64,000 bases of DNA, taken from positions 391,313 through 455,312 of the forward strand of contig LLCB01000006.1 of the NCBI GenBank assembly GCA_001414345.1, read 5' to 3'. Positions 12,171-22,430 of this stretch are shown piece by piece. Both the position numbers and the translations under genes were made by a program. The stretch is from Hymenoscyphus infarciens (lineage: Eukaryota; Ascomycota; Leotiomycetes; Helotiales; Helotiaceae). Under the pieces are notes generated by a model, which did not search any database, was not told the DNA's origin, and saw nothing but the letters and a program-made list of their open reading frames with translations. Numbering within the stretch: the first letter of the stretch is position 1; every line of letters starts with the position of its first letter.

Positions 12171-12360
12171 TGCAGTTGGTAGGTCACCTACTAATAGCGA
12201 TTATTCTTAACTTCCAACCTCATTTCCGGGTTATCTAGGAATATCAGTCTTTTTCTCGGCAAACGTAAGATGCCAAAAAAAAAAAAGTATTTCATAGTTT
12301 TCATAGGTGACCTACTAATTGAAGTAACTAATGGTAGGTCACCCACAAATAGCGATCAAC
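12171..12360. repeat. Scattered GGTAGGTCACCTAC palindromic motifs
   Basis: GTTGGTAGGTCACCTACTAATAGCGATT near 12176-12203, ATAGGTGACCTACTAATTG near 12303 and GGTAGGTCACCCACAAATAGCGATC near 12330 share a palindromic core with the repeats at 1975-2236. Likely fragments of the same dispersed repeat, just outside the MITE at 12428. Confidence 0.5.
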
Positions 12361-12427
12361 ACAACAGAAGACGCCGAAGTTATTTAAAAAAAAATAAAAA
12401 AAAAGCAGTGCTATTCCTAGGTAACTA

Positions 12428-13173
12428 CGGCATCCCGTATGTACCAAAAGTCGGAAACGACTAAATCGCAAATCGTAAATCGCAAATCGTAAATCGTAAA
12501 GTATTACTTTTTATAAGTATAAATATATATTTTTTTAATTTAAGTTCTCTCTCCCTCCTTCACCCCTCCCCTCCTCTAGACTAGACACTATAGATAGTCT
12601 TAACTATAGCAACTAAATAGAGGATAGGGAGGGAAGACGAGTATTATATATATAGTAGTAATATCGCCTCCTTATTATCTATCTCTATTACTTAACTCTT
12701 ATCTCGTATTCTTTCTATTATTTTTAGATAAATAAGAGAGAAAGAGAGGAAGAGGGAAGAGGGAAGAGGGGAAGAGGGAAGAGGGGAAGAGGGAAGAGGG
12801 GAAGAGGGAAGAGGGGAAGAAGAGGGAAAGAGTAGGGGGAATGTTTGCTTTAAACTCTCCTTACCTACGCTAGGAAAAACCTTCCCCTAGAATGTTTGCT
12901 ACCTCCTACTCTCTCCTTTGCTTACCCCCTTACCTTACTCTCATTCTTCTCCCACTCTCTCCTACACTCTCTTAGTATACGTAATATATACCTAGGTAGA
13001 AGAATAGGATAGAAGAGTAAGAGAGCAAGAGAGTAAGAGAGCAAGAGAGCAAGAGAGTAAGAGAATAGGATAATATAATTTAAGATTTACTATATCTATT
13101 AACTTTTGTAATTTGCGATTTACGATTTGCGATTTAGTCGTCGTTTCCGACTTTTGGTATATACGGGACGCCC
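12428..13173. mobile_element. Tc1/mariner-type MITE, family A copy 1 (746 bp)
   Basis: The left end CGGCATCCCGTATGTACCAA and the right end (reverse complement GGGCGTCCCGTATATACCAA) start a terminal inverted repeat of about 60 bp that runs through AAATCGCAAATCGTAAATCG. The element is flanked on both sides by TA (12426-12427 and 13174-13175), the target duplication of Tc1/mariner elements. The interior holds a GAAGAGGGAAGAGGGG minisatellite (about 12740-12835) and a CTACGCTAGGAAAAAC block shared with the copy at 59499. No transposase frame; non-autonomous. Confidence 0.85.
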
Positions 13174-13254
13174 TAGTAACCTAAGAAAAGAATATGAAAG
13201 CTTCCTCTATAAGAAGTGAAAGAAGTAATAGTTTTCGAAAATGTCAAGCTTACC

Positions 13255-13946
13255 TACAGTCAGTTGTAAGTTAAGCTTCCCTGGGTTTAAAAAGCGGGGA
13301 AAAGCTAAAAAAAGTTTTAAAAAGTCTATGTCTTAAAATCTCTTCTCTAAATATTATAATATTATAATAATAGCTTTACAACTTACTTAACGCGAAAAGA
13401 ACCTTATTATTAATATTATTCTAGATAGCGACGACGTTCTTAATCTCTAAGAAATTATAGACAATTTTAATTAAAGTAAGAAGCGTATTTAACTTATCTT
13501 TAACGAATACCTTACTAATTTTAGCCTTTTACGTTAAGAGTTTATTATAGCTTAAAACGCTACCTACTCTTAATAATAATAATATCGGTACCGTAATAAT
13601 ATAGATAAGAGACGGAGAAGGAGGAGGAGCGGATCGTGGAGAGGAAGTTCTAAGTATAAGAGATATAAAGAATACGTGAAAAGGTTAAGACAAGGGAGAA
13701 GGATAAGAAGGCTTATAAAGAATACTTAATAGCTATACTTAAAGAGAACTACTATAATGCTCTAGATAGAGGGGATTATAGAGATAAAGAAGAAGAAGAT
13801 AGAGCGTAATAGAGAGTTCTTAATCTAGATAAAGAGGGGGAGGGGTATTAGAGAGGCTTTTCCTAAGGCATAGACTTTTTAAAACTTTTTTTTTAGCTTT
13901 TCTCGGCTCTTTAAAACCAGGGAAGCTTAACTTGTAACTAACTGTA
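13255..13946. mobile_element. Tc1/mariner-type element, family B, RIP-like interior
   Basis: The left TACAGTCAGTTGTAAGTTAA and the right end reverse-complemented (TACAGTTAGTTACAAGTTAA) begin an inverted repeat of about 80 bp continuing through AAGCTTCCCTGG and AGTTTTAAAAAGTCTATG. TA bounds both ends. The interior is AT-rich with a purine-rich stretch (about 13610-13810) that might be an eroded transposase C-terminus, but I could not read a convincing protein. It lies only 79 bp from the end of the preceding MITE. Confidence 0.8.
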
Positions 13947-14275
13947 ACTCTCCTCGTAATCCTTTCTAGCCGCTTCTTACTAACGCTACTTACTCTTGTT
14001 GAGACTCCTGTCCTTACTATATATAAAGCGGAAAACATTTCTAGCAGCACATTTCAATTATAACACTGATCCCCAACGACTCACCCAAAAATCCCAAGCA
14101 AACCAAATCGAGAATCAGAAACGAAACTTCGTTACCTACTCAGCATCAAGCTATATACAATCCCTCTCTCAATTGACCCTCACCGCCTCCCTCGCTTCGT
14201 AAATCTCCTAAATACAACCTACCAACCACTCCACCCCAAACTTCCACCCTTCCTAACTCTCAAACTTTTCAAAAT

Positions 14276-15179
14276 CTAGAACTTGAAGAATCTCGAACGG
14301 ATAGTAGGAACAGTAGACGCAGGAGCAATGGTGAAATCAACACAAGACTCATAAGTCTGTCTTGCCTTGGTTCCATACCACCACCATTGAAGCACCTATT
14401 TCCCAAGGATAAATCAGCATCATGAACTCATGCTCCGAAGAAACGCGACGAGAAGAAATGTAGTAAGGGTAACCCTGCATCAAAATCCAAGTCACAACAA
14501 AAGCGAGGAGGACGCAAAAAGAAAAAGTGAAAGACTTACACATTCCCCAGCGACCTTGCAAGCCGTTCCCAAGTCCGGAATGGTAACCGTGAAACTCGTC
14601 TGGTTCTTAGGCGTATCTTTGACAGCTGCGAGTCTGTCAGCCCATCGCTTCCCCCCTCAAAACAAACCAGTCCCTAAGATGGACACTTTGCCTCAACCAT
14701 CCACCCCACCTCCTCTTCCATCCCCCCCCCCCAATAAATAGAGCACACATACCTTCATCTGCATACCCCTTACTCCAAACCACCAAATTCTCACCCCCCT
14801 TAACATAACTATTCGTCTTCGTATCCACAATACTAACATTCGCACTCCCCACATGTTTAATCCTCAACCAAACCTCCACCCCCACCTTCTCCCCCACAGT
14901 CCAAGCCTGAACATTCTTCAAATTGTCCGCCCCCTGCAACCCCCTACACAACCAGAGGTTACAAGCCGCCGGCCCCTGATACTTGGAATCCTTTGCCGCG
15001 GCCTCGGGAAGATCCTCGACGTGCGAGGTGTTGTCGCCTTTGATGTTGTTTGTTACGCTGGGGCCGCAGGCTGCGAGGGAGGCGGGACCGGGGGCGCGCG
15101 GGATGGGTTTGGTTATTATGCCGTGGGAGAGGGCGGTGGTGGTGAGGGCTAGGAGGGCGGTTAGGGTTGGGAGGTGCAT
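14276..15179 (-). CDS. Secreted AA16-like lytic polysaccharide monooxygenase
   Basis: Copper enzymes of this kind cleave polysaccharide oxidatively outside the cell. Exons 15179-14753, 14625-14540 and 14395-14276 give 210 aa. The signal peptide (MHLPTLTALLALTTTALS) ends just before His19, the N-terminal His of the copper brace; His109 (RIKHVGSANVS) is the likely second brace His. The end VLQWWWYGT..QTYESCVDF matches the conserved core, with the Tyr near the axial site. Introns have GTATGT/GCAG and GTAAGT/ATAG borders and keep frame. There is no carbohydrate-binding module. I assign AA16 from the remembered pattern HG..GPA..AACG, CNLWLC and NVSIVDT; another chitin-binding-type-4 LPMO group is the alternative. 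It lies about 2 kb from the xylan-type cluster, separated by the P-loop kinase. Confidence 0.8.
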
Positions 15180-15957
15180 TTTTGCGGTGGTTTGGGGTGG
15201 TTGTGTTTGCTGATGAGAGTGAGAGGGATTGAGGGGGTTTTTCTGTTTGTAAAGAGGGATGGGTAGGTCGGGGTGCTATTTATGCTTCTTGGTTTGGCGC
15301 GAGTCTGTTTGACGATTGTTTAGATACCTACTCAGGCTGTGTGGTTGTAGCACCGGGTCTCTGGGTTGCTTTGCAATATCGGCATGTGCATATCAATTGA
15401 CGAAAGGAAGAATGATATAACGGTACCTTGAGCCGAAACCCCATTGAGATGCGGGGGTGCTTAGAAATTGGAAAATAATAACACTGGGGGAAGTAGGTAT
15501 TGAAATGAGATTGAGGGCTATGTTACTCTGGATGTAATAGATTTAGGTGCATAATATACAAGGGAGCTACCCCATTAGGAAAACATCAACATACTGGACG
15601 AGTCGGGAATATGCCGATCTTAAGAGATAATGAAAGTAGGATATTTTTATCTGATATTGGAAAACCGGAACGTGGAATAATTAAGACCGTGACAAATGTT
15701 TGCGAATTTATCCAAATTGGGCACTTGCCGAAGACCCATCACTATTGGATATGAATTGAGCCTCTTCCAAGAAATTAATTCTTCCATACATTGCTCGTTT
15801 ATTGTATCCGCGGAAAGTCGACATCCCTTTCCGAAATTGATGGGGACAAAGTACCTCGGTGGCTTATGTGAAAAGCACTCGATATATTTCGTTGGAGGCG
15901 TTTGCGAAATAGTTGAAGATGTGATGTGCTGATGTTTGCTTGCTTGGCAAAATACTC
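15180..15957. other. LPMO promoter and intergenic DNA
   Basis: The upstream region of the minus-strand LPMO, then AT-rich sequence with no supported gene. The frames at 15647-15961 on both strands are overlapping shadows without a domain. Confidence 0.4.
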
Positions 15958-16638
15958 TCACTCCTCCACGCTCTGGATCAATATTGCCGGCGTGACCAAC
16001 TTCTTCCTAATCTCAACCCCATTCAACAAATCGTTCCCCTCGGCCCTCTTGACTGCATCATCCCACGTCGACTCAATGCCTGCCTTAATATGCCTTTTCG
16101 CGATGCGGTTCCTTGCCAAATCTGGATCCACATCCACAAACCACGTATCATCCACCAGCGTATTGACCTGACTCCACGGATCCTCGTTCAAGAGCAAGTA
16201 GTTGCCTTCCAGCACAACAAATTTGATGTCCGGGGAAATCTCGATGCCATCTGCCACGGGATCCTTCGCTGCGTGATCGAAACTTGGGGCGAGAATGATA
16301 TCTGAGGCTTCTTTCCGTGAGTGTGAGAGAATGTTGACGAGTTTTAGCACGCCTGCTTCATCGAATGTCCAACTGGCTCCCCTCCTTGCATATGCCTCTG
16401 CCTTGTTCGGCAGCGCGTCTAAAGTGGCTCGCGACAGATGGAAGCCATCCATTGGAAGAACGATGGCGAAGGGCTTTGTAGAAGTGGCATTGAGACGCTG
16501 TACTACTTTGTCTGCGATGGTTGTCTTCCCCGATCCTGGTGGGCCAGCAAGGACGACCACCACGCGTTGTTGTACATTTTCGAGCTTTTTCCTCAGCTCT
16601 AGAGTGCGGTCAGTGAGGGAAGAGTAGACAGATTCCAT
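15958..16638 (-). CDS. P-loop kinase of the uridine kinase/PRK (Yfh7-like) family
   Basis: Intronless, 226 aa. The Walker A motif GPPGSGKTT is at residues 32-40, after a short helical N-terminus. MDGFHLSRATLDALPNKAEAYARRG follows, typical of the pantothenate/uridine kinase-like branch, then FVVLEGNYLLLNEDPW (Walker-B-like strand) and RNRIAKRH (lid Arg residues). Length fits small fungal PRK-family kinases. The substrate cannot be told from sequence; Yfh7-type proteins are the nearest group I recall. The start is the first ATG. It is transcribed away from the regulator at 17207, so the two share about 570 bp of upstream DNA. Confidence 0.85.
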   Translation of the reverse strand: MESVYSSLTDRTLELRKKLENVQQRVVVVLAGPPGSGKTTIADKVVQRLNATSTKPFAIVLPMDGFHLSRATLDALPNKAEAYARRGASWTFDEAGVLKLVNILSHSRKEASDIILAPSFDHAAKDPVADGIEISPDIKFVVLEGNYLLLNEDPWSQVNTLVDDTWFVDVDPDLARNRIAKRHIKAGIESTWDDAVKRAEGNDLLNGVEIRKKLVTPAILIQSVEE

Positions 16639-17206
16639 GATGTTTGAATATAGTATAAGGAAGGATTTGGGAGAGAAGGAAAGAGAGGAACTGAGAAATC
16701 TGCCCCTCCATCGTCTTTATGAAATGGGGGTTAGGTCGACAGAGCTCCGGCCGGACAGAGATGAGACCCACTGAAGGACTTCATCGCTGTTTCAGTCGCG
16801 ATAAATGGTGCACGCAGGTTAGAGGGTAGGTTAGAGTACTTAGATGTGACCATTTAGGACTTAAGGGTCTGTAGCATTCCTGCTGTAGTGAGGAGTGGAA
16901 GGGGAAGTGAAGGAAGGATCTTGTGCCTGAGTCTCGTGCCTGAGGCTTGAACGGCACGTGGAATCCAGTTCAGCTCCCGTCACATGATTCTCCTCTTTTT
17001 TCCAGCTGAATTTGGGAATCCTGGGAATCCACTATTGAAACCCAAACATTGATTTGCTGAAGACGTGAAAACGTCGAATTCCCAAGTGGCATGTCGACAT
17101 TTCCATCATCCAAGACTGTGTGATTCTCAACCTATCGACAGCCTCGACCCCAGAAGGAGTATGCGTACCCATTCTGCCATACGCGTATTCTAGTATCGCT
17201 CATAGC
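16639..17206. promoter_or_regulatory. Divergent promoter: P-loop kinase / Zn2Cys6 regulator
   Basis: 568 bp between two divergent start codons. It contains GGCACGTGG at 16954-16962, an E-box-like CACGTG. No TATA box is obvious. Confidence 0.45.
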
Positions 17207-19732
17207 ATGAGTCCAACCAAAGCTGCACCGGCGGATCCGTCACCCCAGCAGCTGAGAGCCGTAGGTGGCCAATTTCTCACTTCAACGCGTTGAAGTATTT
17301 TTGGTGAAAAGTGCTCGACTGACGTTCGTATCTAGTGCCTTGAATGTCAAGTAAGTGGGATTGACCAACCCCCAGTCATTATATTGTTTTAGGCTAACCA
17401 CCTGCATGAGGGTAGAAGAGAAAGAGCAAGGTAGGTCTCAACCTTGATGGCCGATGAGAGAATCATTTATTTAACTTTTCCATCTTCAGTGCACAGGAGA
17501 ATCACCCTGTGCATATTGTTTCAGAACTCAGAGAGATTGTGTATACGGGGCTCGGCCAGTACGAACACCGCTGACGAGAAAGTAAGACGATTCTTGATAA
17601 CGTCCTCATTTTTAAAGTATTTCCTAAGGTGTCTGCGTAGAAATCTTGATGCTGCTGAACAAAAATGCGACAAATTGGAAGCCTTGTTGAAAGCCCTCAA
17701 TCCGGATCTCGATGTTGAATCATTGTTGAAAAATGGCGTCCCATCAGCATCTCCCCCACCGGCAAACAATCCAAGTCCTAAAAGCCCACAACAAGTTGAC
17801 AAAGCCAGTCCCGGCTCTTCTCATGAGTATGAGTGGCATGAAGCGCCTCTGTCGACCGATGAGGAACATGTTCATTCTTTAAGAGATGGAATGGCATTAC
17901 TTTCCACTGACCCATCTGCTTCCGGGTACCTTGGTATAATTTCTCTTCTGAATATACATTCCAACTTTTATTAATATCCTCTAGGTAGCAGTGCGGGCTC
18001 AAGTATACTTCAAACTATCTGCTCATTATTGTCGTTGCGAGGTCCACTAGATGGCCCGGCAAGCAATCAAAACCAGAGTATGATGTCCAAGAAACGGTCG
18101 GATTCTGGAGTACTTATGTTGGAAGGAGACTTGGCCTCTACCGTCATCACGGACGGACTCATTGATGCATATTTCTTGCTATACAACACCTCTTATCCGG
18201 TCTTGCATAGCCAACTTTTCAGAGAGCAATACGCGAACCGATCACAAATATCCAGCACATCATCTTGGCAGTTAATACTTTACACGGTTTTGGCGATTGG
18301 TCATTGGGTGCTGAGTACTGGAGATGATCATGCAGATTCGCCATATTATCTTGCTGCAAGAAGTAGAATGAGTGCGGGAATGTTGGAGAGCGGCACGCTT
18401 GCTGGCGTCCAAGCTTTTTTGCTCATGGTATATCTCCCCCAATCGGAAAATAATATTTCTTAGAGTGCTAAAGATATGATAGGGCAACTATCTTCAGAAA
18501 AGAGACCGACCTAATACCGGGTACAACATGATCGGGATTGCATTTAGAATGGCTTTAGGTCTTGGCCTCCATCGTGAAATTCCATCTGCCGACGGGGAAA
18601 AGAACACTCTGAATAAAGAAATTCGGAGAAGAGTATGGTGGATCCTTTACATGGTAGACTCTGGCTTCAGTATCACCATGGGTCGACCCACAACAGCTTC
18701 GGATGCATTTATTGATGTTCAGTTGCCTCAAAATGTTGATGATTCGGTTTGTCTCCATCATTTATTTACAAATTTCACAACTGACTCCCCTAGCATTTGA
18801 CTTCTGATGAACTCTCTCTACCTTTACCACCACCCGTAGATTATCCCACCACCTACTCTGCAATGATTGCCCAAGCCCAATTGTCTGCTATTGCAAATAA
18901 AATATATAACGAATTTCTCGCCGCCCATGTTGGAAATGCAGTCATCAGCGAGGAACTTGCTCATCGATTCGAGGACGAACTCCGACTTTGGAAGAGGGCA
19001 TTGCCTGATTACTTCTTTACCGAGAACACTTCTGCTTGGTTTTCGGGTCCCAGAGCAGTGATCTTGTGGAAAGAGCAAAACCTTCGCATGATTCTATGGC
19101 GAGGCGGTCAAAGATCTTACAAAACTCGCTCGCGGAGCGAAACAGCCGTTCAAAAATGTCTTCATGTGGCAATTGAAAGTGTCCAGGCAATATGCAATTT
19201 TTGCACATCCAACGGGAGTCTTCACCACGGACTGAGCTGGTATGCTACCTACTTCCTCTTCCAAGCCGTTCTGGTGTTGGATGTGGGACTTTTGCAGGCA
19301 CCCGAAGATGCCCTCTCGTCAACGTGGCGAAGTGCCATCGACCAGGCACGACAATGTTTGGCGCAGCTTGGTTCCATGAATGCGGCTGCACTGAGATGTA
19401 TTTCTGTTCTCAGTCGCATTCATACGCACCATCTCACCATCGCGTCTTCAAATCCTATGCCGTCCACGGATGACTCGGACCCCTCTCCACTTGGGCCCTT
19501 TATTGACTCGAACGGGGTGATTGAGCAGTCGGATTATATGATGCATCAAGCCTACATAGCAGACCCTGCGCTTCAGTTCTTCTTGGATGGCACACCCATG
19601 ACAGATTTATTCGAAGGGGTTTCCGGTTTCCCAAGTACTCAGGAGCATCAGAATTTCGACTACATACCTGGCGATTTCTATAACATGGAAGAATTTGATC
19701 CCACCATAAATTGGCATAATACACAATTTTAA
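17207..19732 (+). CDS. Zn2Cys6 transcription factor with fungal-specific TF domain
   Basis: Nuclear DNA-binding regulator. Eight exons: 17207-17260, 17336-17350, 17416-17430, 17490-17581, 17641-17933, 17985-18427, 18483-18746, 18794-19732 (704 aa). Exons 2-4 build a textbook cluster, residues 19-45: CLECQ, KRKSK, then CTGESPCAYCFRTQRDC, exactly C-x2-C-x6-C-x5-C-x2-C-x6-C. A short coiled coil follows (NLDAAEQKCDKLEALLKAL). The middle homology region has GNYLQKRDRPNTG, GIAFRMALGLGLHRE, RRRVWWILYMVD and GRPT, as in Gal4/XlnR-class regulators. The C-terminus is acidic/aromatic (FDYIPGDFYNMEEFDPTINW), plausible for activation. The gene sits next to dehydrogenase, sugar transporter and xylanase genes, which suggests a pathway-specific regulator; that is inference. 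Two exons of 15 bp are odd. Confidence 0.92.
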
Positions 19733-19891
19733 CTTTGTCTACTCGGCCGCCCTCCTCCAAAGAGGCCTCCTGTCCTCGATGTATACCTTCACGATTTATG
19801 AGCACCATCTGAATGAACGTACAATTTACTCCTCGAAATTTCACAAAATTCAAGCGCAGTACCTTTAACAAAATTCTAATTAAACTACCAC

Positions 19892-21348
19892 TTAATCGAA
19901 TACAATAGCGGCTTTAATGCAGGTCTTGTTTTGCACGGCCTCCAAGGCCTTTCCAAAGTCTTCCAGCTTAAATGGATGTGTCACGATACCTCGGACATCG
20001 ACCTTTCGGGTTTCCAAGTAGTGTACTGCTCTAGGTAAACACCACATCTCCGAGAAGGAACTATACGATCCCATTAGCTGATACAATTACAGACAGAAAT
20101 GAGGAAATCACTTACCCAATCATGGTGATCTCGTCGGAGAAAATCTTAGCTGGTGCTAAACTGATCAAAGCTTCCTTGGAATAAACACCTAGTTTGTTAT
20201 TCGAGTTAGAAGTTGTCCCCAGAGAAGTTTTGGGAGCTTTGAAGAGGGGGTTCACTAACCGTAGTATACCAATTTACCCCCTCTGGTAACATTGTCCAGT
20301 CCAATGGTAAGCATTTTATGCGCTCCCGACGCCTCAACAACGACATCAAATCCATATGGATACTTCTCTTTGATAGCCGCCCATTGTTTACTCGGATCCG
20401 TTCGGCTCAACTCCACATACTCATCCGCACAATTGAATTTCTTCGCGAGCTCCATTTTAGGTCCTAAATTCCAATTGTCAGTATCCTCCTTTCTCCTAAG
20501 ATTTCCTTTTTTACTAACCTTCGTTGGATGCTAGAACCATATGTGCTCCACCGTTCGCTTTCAACAACTGGGCTAAACATAAACCGGTAGCACCGGCGCC
20601 GATGAGGAGAATGCTGGAGCCGACTTCGGGTCTGATTCGGTCCATTCCGTGGACGGCGCAGGATGCGGCTTCGAAGAGGGATGCTTCTTCCCAGGAGAGG
20701 TTTTCGAAATGGAATAATTTCTCAGCTGGGTATGCGCAGTATTCTGCGAACCCACCGTCGACTATTACCATTATTAGCTTCCAAAATCTCACTTTACATA
20801 CCACATCTCCTCTTCCGCAAAAACAAAAAACGAAAAAAAAAAAAAAAACCAAAAACCTCAGGGTCGACTTACTATGAACACCATGCGCCACAAAGTTCTC
20901 ACAATACAACAATTTCCCTTGACGACAGTAATGGCAGTATCCACATAACTCGGAGTTGTCAGCTGTAACTTTGTCACCGAGCTTGAAACCCTTGACGTTT
21001 TCTCCTATTTTTACTACTATGCCGCTTGTTTCGTGGCCGGTTACGACTGGGTTTCCTTGGGTGAGGGCGGATTCGAAGTCCCCGTGGGCGATGTGGAGGT
21101 CGGTTCCGCAGACTCCGCAGGATTTTACTGAGGGGGGTTTGTTAGTTTTGTGGATTGAAGAATTGGGATTGAGAATCTGGGGGTTGGGAAACCAAGGAAG
21201 TGGGAGGGGGCATACCTTTAATCAAGATCTCGTGGCCTTTTGGTTCGGGTACTGGCATGGTTACGAGGGAGAAGTCGTTCAGCTTGTTATATCGAATCGC
21301 TTTCATTTCTTTAGGAATCTCGAACGAGGTTCCATTTGTGGCAGCCAT
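19892..21348 (-). CDS. Zinc-dependent MDR dehydrogenase, polyol (D-arabinitol-like) type
   Basis: Exons 21348-21216, 21127-20873, 20761-20519, 20463-20260, 20188-20116 and 20060-19892 give 358 aa, the normal length. The catalytic zinc site is CGVCGTDLH (Cys51) with GHE (His76/Glu77). The structural zinc loop CGYCHYCRQGKLLYC has four Cys in C-x2-C-x2-C-x7-C. The Rossmann motif is GAGATGLCLAQLL. The end (KLEDFGKALEAVQNK..IKAAIVFD) is typical of the MDR branch including the Uromyces NADP-dependent D-arabitol dehydrogenase, as I recall it; the substrate is inferred. The last intron must end at GTATAG (acceptor 20061), since the nearer CAG gives an immediate stop. Cytosolic NAD(P)-linked polyol/ketose interconversion would fit between the sugar transporter and the regulator. 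Confidence 0.88.
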
Positions 21349-22430
21349 CTTGAAGGATTTCCAACAGAAAGCAATCGGGTATCTTTCAAGATCGAGAGTC
21401 TGCGAATATGCGGGAAGTCGAGGTGGAATTGGACTCTGCAACTTGAAGGAAACACAATTGCTTGAGATGGCCTGAGAAATCCGGAACACACCTCTAATAT
21501 ATTTCCCCTCCTCCTCGGCCAACCTTCTACCCCTCCATAGCTCCTCTGGACATCCCTATCGATTCCCTACACTAGTCCCCCACACCCCGGTGCTCTGTAC
21601 GCCGTCGAAACAGCTTGTGGGAGTGTGGCGGCGCGTGGCCGGCGGGTGTTGGGTGTCGGAGCACTGTGCTCCTGGTGGCGAGGTTTTCTGTGTTCCGAAA
21701 GAGTTGTCGTGATTTTATCTGGGGAGGACCCGCATGGTTCGAGGCCTTGGGTAGACATCCTTGTGGTGGTTTCTTGGCGATGAAATGGCACCAGGAGTAA
21801 TGTGCTCCGATGGGGTGGTCACTGGTTGATGGGGGGGAGTATCCATGCTTTGGCCCGTTGAGGGAGGTTTTCGGGATCCAGTTTTTTCTTGGGGAGAAGC
21901 GGCGTGGAACTTTGGGGAGTAAGTTGAGTGTGGGTTTGTATGGGGTTTAATTTTTTGTTGTTGATATCCAATAGTCCTCTTCGTTTCTCTCCCCTCCTCC
22001 CCCTCCAACCAAGCAATCATCGTCTTATCGAAAAATCAATGATCTGGAAATTACAAACCTTACTCAATCTGGAAGGATCCCTCCCCGCCCCTTTTCCAAT
22101 AGAACACAGATCCACTTGTTCAAACTGTTGGAACGCTGTCGTCCGCGATCCACAAAATTTCCTGGGGATGACAAGACACTAGGGTATTTGCGGGGATTCT
22201 GGGGTATGTGAACTCTCTCCTGATTTCGCTTCTCGGTTATGAGCATGGCTGAGTATATATATACTTGTTTGGATCCGAGGGTTTGGAACAGCTTCCTTAT
22301 CCAGCAATTCTATCTACCAATCTCTTGGTTCTTTTATACTGGCTGCTTGTTCAAAGCTTGAGGATTTTTTTCGTGTCGAGAATAGTCTTTTGAAGTCCCA
22401 GAGGGAAACAAAAGATATACGGTGGGGAAA
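21349..22430. promoter_or_regulatory. Shared divergent promoter, dehydrogenase / sugar transporter
   Basis: About 1.08 kb lies between the two divergent start codons, so the two genes may be co-regulated. It is rich in GGGG-type motifs that fit the CreA/Cre1 consensus SYGGRG (for example CTGGGG at about 21719), but such short matches are common by chance. I saw no GGCTAAA here. Confidence 0.5.
22254..22263 (+). promoter_or_regulatory. TATA box of the sugar transporter
   Basis: TATATATATA lies 168 bp upstream of the transporter ATG in otherwise mixed-composition DNA. Confidence 0.55.

Noticed and set aside
20061..20090. CAG acceptor nearest the last dehydrogenase intron
   Set aside because: Joining there gives GGC-TAA, an immediate stop; the next AG (GTATAG) gives MIGSFSE as in the family.
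20514..20912. Longer open frame through the dehydrogenase intron
   Set aside because: It translates a poly-T/poly-A intron (a run of Phe); the splice sites at both ends restore the conserved MDR sequence.
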